Assembly (NCBI GenBank): GCA_903957465.1
Contig: CAJBPJ010000285.1
Location: 1 to 11,255, forward strand
DNA from: an uncultured Opitutia bacterium
GTDB lineage: Bacteria > Verrucomicrobiota > Verrucomicrobiia > Opitutales > UBA953
Direction of reading: 5' to 3'
DNA length: 11,255 nt
Shown here: positions 6,369-11,255 of the stretch, one piece after another
Numbering within the stretch: position 1 is the first letter of the stretch
How the letters are laid out: the number at the start of each line of letters is the position of its first letter
Program-made: the position numbers and the translations under genes
The notes under the pieces: generated by a model
Told to the model about the DNA's origin: nothing
The model's input: the letters and a program-made list of their open reading frames with translations, nothing else
The model's database searches: none

Positions 6369-7336
6369 TGCAATCCCAGCCTGCCACTAAGCCTACTGGT
6401 CTTTGGGCGACCTTCGTTCGCTGGGTCGATACCGACCATATTCCCGAAGGCGCCGACACGCTTCGGGCGGCTCAGGATAAAGTCGATTGGCCACGCTGTA
6501 TCCCCTTTGCCATCCTGCACCTCGGTTGCCTTGCGGTCATTTGGGTCGGCTGGAGCCCAGCTGCTGTTTGGACAGCGGTCGCGCTCTACTTCATCCGCAT
6601 GCTCGCCATCACGGGCGTGTACCACCGCTATTTCTCACACAAGACTTATAGCACCTCGCGCTTTTTCCAATTCATCATGGCACTATGGGGCGCTGCCGCC
6701 GTGCAACGCGGGGCACTCTGGTGGGCCTACAATCATCGACACCACCACCAACATTCGGACGATCCCGACGACAAGCATTCTCCCGTTCAACATGGATTCT
6801 GGTGGGCACACATTGGTTGGATTACCAGCAAGCGAAACTTTCCAACGGATTACACGAAAGTTCCCGATTTGGCGAAATACCCTGAACTCGTTTTCTTAAA
6901 CCGCTTCGACGTGTTAGTTCCGGCGATTTTTGGCGCAGCATGTTACGGCTTTGGCGCTTGGTTAGCTTACACCGGCGTGGAGACCTCAGGATGGCAAATG
7001 CTGGTTTGGGGATTCTTTATTTCAACGACCGTGCTATTTCACGGTACAGCGTGCATCAATTCGATGGCCCATGTGTGGGGAAAGCGTCGATTTAATACAG
7101 AGGACGACTCACGTAACTCATGGATCCTCACCCTCATTACGCTCGGCGAAGGATGGCACAACAATCACCACCGCTACCAAGCAACAACGCGCCAGGGATT
7201 CTACTGGTGGGAATTTGACCCAACTTACTATTTCCTCCGCGCACTTTCGTGGACTGGCTTAATTTGGGGACTTAAATCAGTGCCCGAGTCTATTTACGCC
7301 GAAGCGCAAGCGCTTCGCGCTAAAGAAGGCTTCTGA
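6368..7336 (+). CDS. Membrane fatty-acid (acyl-CoA delta-9 type) desaturase
   Basis: A 322-residue integral membrane di-iron desaturase that would introduce a cis double bond into a saturated acyl chain, using oxygen and electrons from a carrier. All three histidine boxes are intact: HRYFSH at 86-91, the cluster HRHHHQH at 123-129, and HNNHH at 264-268. The additional conserved INSMAHVWG is at 231-239. Hydrophobic segments at about 45-82, 98-118, 183-200 and 211-228 surround the boxes as in acyl-CoA/stearoyl-CoA-type desaturases. No fused cytochrome b5 or ferredoxin domain is present, so an external electron donor is needed. It is the first gene of the plus-strand lipid operon, 7 bases ahead of the FAD oxidoreductase, and likely supplies the unsaturated chain modified by the downstream CFA-like enzyme. 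Whether the substrate is acyl-CoA or acyl-phospholipid cannot be told from sequence. Confidence 0.95.
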   Translation: MQSQPATKPTGLWATFVRWVDTDHIPEGADTLRAAQDKVDWPRCIPFAILHLGCLAVIWVGWSPAAVWTAVALYFIRMLAITGVYHRYFSHKTYSTSRFFQFIMALWGAAAVQRGALWWAYNHRHHHQHSDDPDDKHSPVQHGFWWAHIGWITSKRNFPTDYTKVPDLAKYPELVFLNRFDVLVPAIFGAACYGFGAWLAYTGVETSGWQMLVWGFFISTTVLFHGTACINSMAHVWGKRRFNTEDDSRNSWILTLITLGEGWHNNHHRYQATTRQGFYWWEFDPTYYFLRALSWTGLIWGLKSVPESIYAEAQALRAKEGF

Positions 7337-7343
7337 AGCTGAA

Positions 7344-8618
7344 ATGGCGCGCGAACGCATTGCAATTATTGGGTCAGGCATCACTGGGCTAAGTTGTGCC
7401 CGTTTTTTAGCTAAACGGCACGATGTGACATTGATCGACAGTGCACAACGCCCCGGCGGCCACGCACACACCGTACACATCACTGAACCCGGTACACAGG
7501 ATCAAAAGCCAATGGACGTCGGCTTCATGGTTTTCAACGAGGTAACCTACCCGCTTCTTTGCCGTCTTTTCCGCGAGCTAGGCGTGCAACCCAAGCCGAC
7601 ATCAATGTCGTTCTCTGTTCGCCATGACCCCGCAAACCTGGAGTGGTCAGGCTCATCCCTTCGCCACCTTTTCTCGCAAAAGAAAAACCTTTTCAGCCCG
7701 CGTTTCTGGAAATTACTTTTTCAAATTTCTAAGTTTAACCGACTGGGCGCTTCCGAGTGGAAACTGCCAGAGACGGAGCGCACGTCGCTCACCGACTGGT
7801 GCAAACAACATGGCCTCGGACAGGATTTTTTGGATCTGTACCTCGTACCGATGAGCTCGGCTGTTTGGTCGACACCGCCCGAGCGCATGCTTGGTTTCCC
7901 AGCCGCCAAACTCCTGCGCTTTTTCCATAACCATGGCTTCTTGGGCTTACACACCCAGCACCCATGGCTTACGCTCGAGGGCGGCTCAGAGACTTACGTT
8001 AAGGCCCTACTCGCTAAACTGACTATTCGGCAACAACTCGGAAAGCCCGTTGAGTTTGTGCGCCGGGTGGAAAATGAAGTTGAGGTTAAATTCGGCGATA
8101 ACATTGAACGGTTTGATCGGGTCATTTTCGCAACACACGCGGATATCTCATTGCGTTTACTTTCCGATGCAGACGCTGAAGAACGTCGCACGTTAAGTGC
8201 ATTCCGATTCAATGATAACACGGCGTATGTGCACACTGACATGTCGGTGTTGCCGCGAACAAAGTTTGCGCGCGCTTCGTGGAATGTACGCACTTGGGAT
8301 GAAGGCGGGCGTCGACTGACGTCGACCCATTATTGGATGAATTCACTTCAGGGTGTTTCTGACCGCGAAAACTACCTTGTGACGATTAACCACGGCTCAC
8401 AAATCGACCCTGCGAAAATCCTACAAACCATCCCCTGCGAGCACCCCTTATTTTCATTAGAAGCCCTGCAAGCCCAAGGAGAAATGCCCGCGTTGAATAT
8501 GCGTACGAACGCGCGCGTTCATTTTTGTGGAGCCTGGCAACGCTACGGCTTCCATGAAGATGGCATTTGGTCCGCACATCAGTTATGTAGCTACCTCCTA
8601 GGAGGAGACCCTTGGTGA
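7344..8618 (+). CDS. FAD-dependent oxidoreductase, COG2907 type
   Basis: A 424-residue flavoprotein of the amine-oxidase-like fold. The dinucleotide-binding motif IAIIGSGITGLSCARFL lies at 6-22, with the acidic end of the second strand at VTLID (28-32) and RPGGHAHTV at 37-44, where FAD contacts are usual. A second FAD-contacting block is expected near the end, where FHEDGIWSAHQLCSYLL occurs. The best fit is the COG2907 group of predicted NAD/FAD-binding proteins, which are routinely encoded beside DUF1365 and CFA-like genes, as Rv0449c is in Mycobacterium tuberculosis. The reaction is not established for most members; a redox step on a modified fatty acyl chain is the reasonable inference. 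It is 7 bases from the desaturase, and its TGA overlaps the following GTG start, so the three are almost certainly one transcript. Confidence 0.88.
   Translation: MARERIAIIGSGITGLSCARFLAKRHDVTLIDSAQRPGGHAHTVHITEPGTQDQKPMDVGFMVFNEVTYPLLCRLFRELGVQPKPTSMSFSVRHDPANLEWSGSSLRHLFSQKKNLFSPRFWKLLFQISKFNRLGASEWKLPETERTSLTDWCKQHGLGQDFLDLYLVPMSSAVWSTPPERMLGFPAAKLLRFFHNHGFLGLHTQHPWLTLEGGSETYVKALLAKLTIRQQLGKPVEFVRRVENEVEVKFGDNIERFDRVIFATHADISLRLLSDADAEERRTLSAFRFNDNTAYVHTDMSVLPRTKFARASWNVRTWDEGGRRLTSTHYWMNSLQGVSDRENYLVTINHGSQIDPAKILQTIPCEHPLFSLEALQAQGEMPALNMRTNARVHFCGAWQRYGFHEDGIWSAHQLCSYLLGGDPW
8601..8607 (+). promoter_or_regulatory. Strong Shine-Dalgarno that fixes the trmO start
   Basis: GGAGGAG ends 7 bases before GTG at 8615, ideal spacing, but only 4 bases before an in-frame TTG at 8612. 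It lies inside the end of the upstream gene. It is the strongest ribosome binding site in the window, where most genes have none, which suggests trmO is translated vigorously. Confidence 0.8.
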
Positions 8619-9436
8619 GCAAAAAACCCGAAAACGTTCCCGCACTCGTCTGCCAACCCATCGGCTTCATCCGAAGTGGCAAACACTTGAAACACGCTGC
8701 GCGTCACCAACCAGACGAAGCAGCGGAAGAGCGCAATCATATCGAGCTGTTGCCAGTACCTGGCTACCAAGAAGCATTGCATGACCTTGTAGGATTCGAT
8801 CGCGTGTGGTTAGTTTGGTGGTTCCACCTTAACACCCGCTGGCGGTCAAAAATACTGCCGCCATTTGGGCCCGGAAAACGACTGGGACTTTTCTCCACGC
8901 GCTCACCCCATCGGCCCAATCCGATCGGAATTACACCCGTACGACTTTACGGAGTTAAAAAGTTCACCCTGGAAATTGGCCCATGCGACCTCGTCGACGG
9001 TACGCCTATATTAGATATTAAACCTTACCTGCCCTCTTACGACAGCTTCCCTGAATCTGCAACCGGCTGGTGGGGAGATTACGCGAAGGAAGAAGCTGAG
9101 CGCGGCCCTTGCACTGTGAAGATTGCGCCTTTAGCTACCGAACAACTCGCTTGGCTCGAAGATAAATGGGAAGTTGAGTTCAAGGGACGCATGGTGGAGA
9201 TTTTAACACGCGACCCACGACCGCACCGCACCCGAAGAATTCGTAATCGCAGAGGTGGTGGATTCGACATTGCCTGCGGGGCTTGGCGTGCAGTCTTTGA
9301 CTGCGTCGACACCGTGGTCACCGTAACAGCCGTCGAGCCCGCATTCCCGCCTGTTTTTCTTCGCGACACGCAACGTACGCGCGTCCCTGATCGAGAAGCA
9401 CAAATTGCCTTTCTGCTAAAGTGGCCAAAAGCGTGA
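8615..9436 (+). CDS. trmO: tRNA (N6-threonylcarbamoyladenosine37-N6)-methyltransferase TrmO
   Basis: A 273-residue member of the TsaA/TrmO family. E. coli TrmO uses SAM to methylate t6A at position 37 of certain threonine tRNAs, improving decoding. The signature blocks are present: QPIGFIRS at 14-21, GFDRVWLVWWFH at 60-71, LGLFSTRSPHRPNPIG at 90-105, and DGTPILDIKPYLPSYD at 128-143. The C-terminal domain carries the DPRP motif found in bacterial members. It is somewhat longer than the roughly 235 residues of the E. coli protein, mostly from a basic stretch (RTRRIRNRRGGG) after DPRP. The GTG start overlaps the previous gene's TGA (GTGA). It is an odd neighbour for lipid genes on both sides, yet it is intact and tightly coupled, so cotranscription is real even if the functional link is unknown. 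A moonlighting role cannot be judged from sequence. Confidence 0.92.
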   Translation: MSKKPENVPALVCQPIGFIRSGKHLKHAARHQPDEAAEERNHIELLPVPGYQEALHDLVGFDRVWLVWWFHLNTRWRSKILPPFGPGKRLGLFSTRSPHRPNPIGITPVRLYGVKKFTLEIGPCDLVDGTPILDIKPYLPSYDSFPESATGWWGDYAKEEAERGPCTVKIAPLATEQLAWLEDKWEVEFKGRMVEILTRDPRPHRTRRIRNRRGGGFDIACGAWRAVFDCVDTVVTVTAVEPAFPPVFLRDTQRTRVPDREAQIAFLLKWPKA

Positions 9437-9520
9437 AGAACGGCGTCTATCTCTAAGCTGCGGGTATTTTTATACCGCATCATAGTTGCACAGGGTACGT
9501 TTGCCTTCACCGTGTAGGCA
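9437..9520 (+). other. Intra-operon gap with a bulged hairpin
   Basis: This 84-base gap is the only sizeable break in the otherwise overlapping lipid operon. TGCGGGTAT (9459-9467) pairs with ATACCGCA (9472-9479) around TTTT, leaving one bulged G. No U-run follows, so it is unlikely to stop transcription; it could be a processing or stability element. I find no good internal promoter here. Confidence 0.35.
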
Positions 9521-10375
9521 GTGACTCATCGGCTCTACGACTGCCAAGTAATGCACGCCCGACTCAGCCCTCGGCTGCACCGCTTTGTGCATGATGTTTT
9601 CGCCCTAGCTGTAGATCTCGATACATTACCACAACTCGGGAAAGGACTCGCTCTGCTAGGTCCAGACGGCTGGTGTCCTTACCAAATTCGGGAAAGAGAT
9701 TTTTTGCCTCGAAGTGAAGTTTTTCATCCAAAAAAACAATCTATCAGCAACTTCGGCGAGCCGGGTGAGGGGCTTAAGGCGCGCGTACTCGCATTTTGCA
9801 AATCACAAGGAACACACATTCCATCAACTGCCCGGGTTACACTTGTGGCGATGCCAAGGGCTTTTGGAAAATCATACAACCCGGTCTCTTTTCACTTAAT
9901 ACATATTGATGAGAAACTCTACGCAGCGCTTGCAGAAGTTCATAACACTTTTGGCGAACGCAAAGTGTGGCTACTCGGCCCAGACTGTCTCCAAAAAGAT
10001 GCCGGCGGTGAGCCGATGCTCTTCTTGCGAACTCCCAAAGAATTTTACGTTTCTCCTTTTTCAGGCCTAACCGCAGATTTTGAGTTTAGCGTGCGTGAGC
10101 CGAACCAACGCCTGAGCATTCAAGTCGACCATTTTGAGGGTGGAATAAAAACACTCGTAAGCACCTGGACGGGACAAAGGATTCCACTGACGGATATACG
10201 CCTAGCTTGGCTCACCGTTAAAATCCCTTTTCTCATCCTCAAAGTCATTTCCTTAATCCACCTCCACGCCGCCTGGTTATGGTTAGCGAAAGGCCTGCCC
10301 TTCCGCAGGAAGAAAGATCAGCCGGAATTGCAACACGACCTGCGAAATGCACACCCCGACACACTTCATGAGTAA
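9521..10375 (+). CDS. DUF1365 family protein of fatty-acyl modification cluster
   Basis: A 284-residue DUF1365 protein whose biochemical role is not established. The family is almost always found next to CFA-like methyltransferases and COG2907 flavoproteins. Visible family blocks: LYDCQVMHARLSPRLHRF at 5-22, YNPVSFHLIH at 119-128, AEVHNTFGER at 138-147, KEFYVSPF at 173-180, DHFEGG at 203-208, and a C-terminal amphipathic/hydrophobic helix at about 228-258 ending in GLPFRRK, which may tether it to the membrane. The GTG at 9521 is preferred over the ATG at 9551, because the family begins with LY-x-G/C-x-V-x-H and the later start would remove this. Its ribosome binding site is weak (TAGG). It overlaps the CFA-like gene by 8 bases (ATGAGTAA), indicating translational coupling and a likely shared task. 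Confidence 0.92.
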   Translation: MTHRLYDCQVMHARLSPRLHRFVHDVFALAVDLDTLPQLGKGLALLGPDGWCPYQIRERDFLPRSEVFHPKKQSISNFGEPGEGLKARVLAFCKSQGTHIPSTARVTLVAMPRAFGKSYNPVSFHLIHIDEKLYAALAEVHNTFGERKVWLLGPDCLQKDAGGEPMLFLRTPKEFYVSPFSGLTADFEFSVREPNQRLSIQVDHFEGGIKTLVSTWTGQRIPLTDIRLAWLTVKIPFLILKVISLIHLHAAWLWLAKGLPFRRKKDQPELQHDLRNAHPDTLHE

Positions 10376-11255
10376 CGCTTCACTTTTAACACTCGAACAA
10401 GCAGCGCAAGGGGGCGGCTGGATGCGTAAGCTCGTCTTACGCGAACTGGCCAAGCTTCGCCACGGCCGACTCGAACTTACCATGCCTGAGGGCGGTAAAG
10501 TCATCTTGGGTAGCGCTGCCCAAGGCGGGGCAACTATCCTCATTAAGGATGAAGACTTTTTCCGACGCATTGTGCTGAGTGCAGATATTGGATTCACCGA
10601 AGGCTACATCGATGGCATCTGGGAAACGACTGACCTTGTTGGTGTTATCGGATTTTTCCTAGAAAATATTGATGATGCTCCGGGGCTTTCAGGCTCACGT
10701 CGAAAAGCCGTTGCTCTCGGCATTCTCCGATTCGTCGATCGCGTTGGTCATCTTTTACGGCCCAACTCCCTGACCACAGCGCAGCGAAATATTTCGGAGC
10801 ACTACGACCTCTCTAATGATTTCTTCAAAATATTTTTAGATCCGTCGATGATGTATTCATCGGCTCGTTACCGCACAGGCAAAGAAACCCTGGAGGAAGC
10901 TCAGCGGGAGAAGAATGAGTCTCTTTGTCGACACCTGCGCCTAGGACCGCAAGATTCAGTCATTGAGATTGGCTCTGGCTGGGGTGGCTTTGCCATCCAC
11001 GCAGCATCCACCCGCGGTTGTCGCGTGACCACGCTTACCCTTTCCAAGGAGCAACGCGCCCTCGCCATCGAGCGCATCAAGGCGGCCGGGCTTGCGGACC
11101 GCATCGACGTTCGCCTCGAGGACTTCAGGTCACATCAAGGCTCTTATGATAAATGTGTTTCCATCGAAATGATGGAAGCCCTCGGACATGCTTACTTGCC
11201 AGCCTTCTGCGAGTCGGTGAATCGCTTCCTTAAGCCCAATGGCTTGGCTGCCTTC
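10368..11255 (+). CDS. CFA-like SAM-dependent fatty-acyl methyltransferase, 3' end cut
   Basis: The first 296 residues of a cyclopropane-fatty-acyl-phospholipid synthase family protein (usual length about 380-430); the frame is open to the right edge. The N-terminal 130 residues form the family's lipid-facing domain, with GYIDGIWETTDL at 79-90. The methyltransferase domain follows: SEHYDLSNDFFKIFLDPSMMYSS at about 143-165, the SAM loop VIEIGSGWGGFA at 198-209, and SIEMMEALG at 265-273, where E270 matches the conserved active-site glutamate. The family transfers a methyl from SAM to the double bond of phospholipid acyl chains, giving cyclopropane, C10-methyl or related products. In E. coli Cfa a cysteine in YSCAYW helps bind the catalytic bicarbonate; here the equivalent is serine S165 (YSSARY). 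This and the IEIGSGWGG/IEMMEALG wording place it nearer the UfaA1-like branch linked to DUF1365 than to classical Cfa, so the product may not be a cyclopropane. Confidence 0.93.
   Translation, partial: MSNASLLTLEQAAQGGGWMRKLVLRELAKLRHGRLELTMPEGGKVILGSAAQGGATILIKDEDFFRRIVLSADIGFTEGYIDGIWETTDLVGVIGFFLENIDDAPGLSGSRRKAVALGILRFVDRVGHLLRPNSLTTAQRNISEHYDLSNDFFKIFLDPSMMYSSARYRTGKETLEEAQREKNESLCRHLRLGPQDSVIEIGSGWGGFAIHAASTRGCRVTTLTLSKEQRALAIERIKAAGLADRIDVRLEDFRSHQGSYDKCVSIEMMEALGHAYLPAFCESVNRFLKPNGLAAF

Noticed and set aside
8612..8614. TTG as the trmO start
   Set aside because: The GTG three bases later has ideal 7-base spacing from GGAGGAG and forms a GTGA stop-start overlap; TTG would be only 4 bases from the site.
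9551..9553. ATG as the DUF1365 start
   Set aside because: It would cut off LYDCQV, which matches the conserved beginning of the family, so the upstream GTG is better.
1..11255. CRISPR array, tRNA, insertion sequence or phage genes
   Set aside because: No regularly spaced direct repeats, no cloverleaf-like tRNA segment and no transposase, integrase or phage protein motif was found on either strand.

Overview
The window looks like a chromosomal segment of a Gram-negative bacterium with moderate GC (about half by eye). Three traits fit Verrucomicrobiota, possibly the Opitutia: few classical Shine-Dalgarno sites, an ECF sigma / membrane anti-sigma / PDZ-protein trio, and a secreted GH29 fucosidase. 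That placement is an inference from gene content, not a measured assignment. Coding density is high and no gene-free stretch exceeds about 220 bases. I see no tRNA, rRNA, CRISPR array, insertion sequence or integrase.

Region 1 (1-1943, minus strand) holds three co-directional genes, read DUF420 membrane protein, then an FtsB/DivIC-like septum protein, then argininosuccinate lyase (argH), which runs off the left edge. These are core functions: cytochrome-oxidase-related, division and arginine synthesis. Region 2 (2035-3900, plus strand) is one secreted alpha-L-fucosidase with a C-terminal beta-sandwich-like extension. It is followed by about 220 bases holding several hairpins, including a clear intrinsic terminator that serves the opposite strand.

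Region 3 (4122-6240, minus strand) is a regulatory operon: an ECF sigma factor, an overlapping single-pass membrane anti-sigma candidate with no cysteines, and an exported PDZ-domain protein. Region 4 (6368 to the right edge, plus strand) diverges from it across 127 bases. It is a tightly packed lipid-modification operon: membrane acyl desaturase, FAD-dependent oxidoreductase of the COG2907 type, TrmO tRNA methyltransferase, DUF1365 protein, and a CFA-like SAM-dependent fatty-acyl methyltransferase cut by the window end.

The most coherent story is in regions 3 and 4. The desaturase would place a double bond in membrane acyl chains. The CFA-like enzyme, with the DUF1365 and FAD proteins, would then convert it to a methylated, cyclopropane or related acyl group. 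The divergent sigma/anti-sigma/PDZ operon could be an envelope-stress switch for this module. The arrangement recalls the mycobacterial sigK-rskA locus beside a DUF1365/CFA/FAD cluster. The two unusual points are the tRNA-modification gene embedded in the lipid operon and a serine where E. coli Cfa has a cysteine that helps bind bicarbonate.
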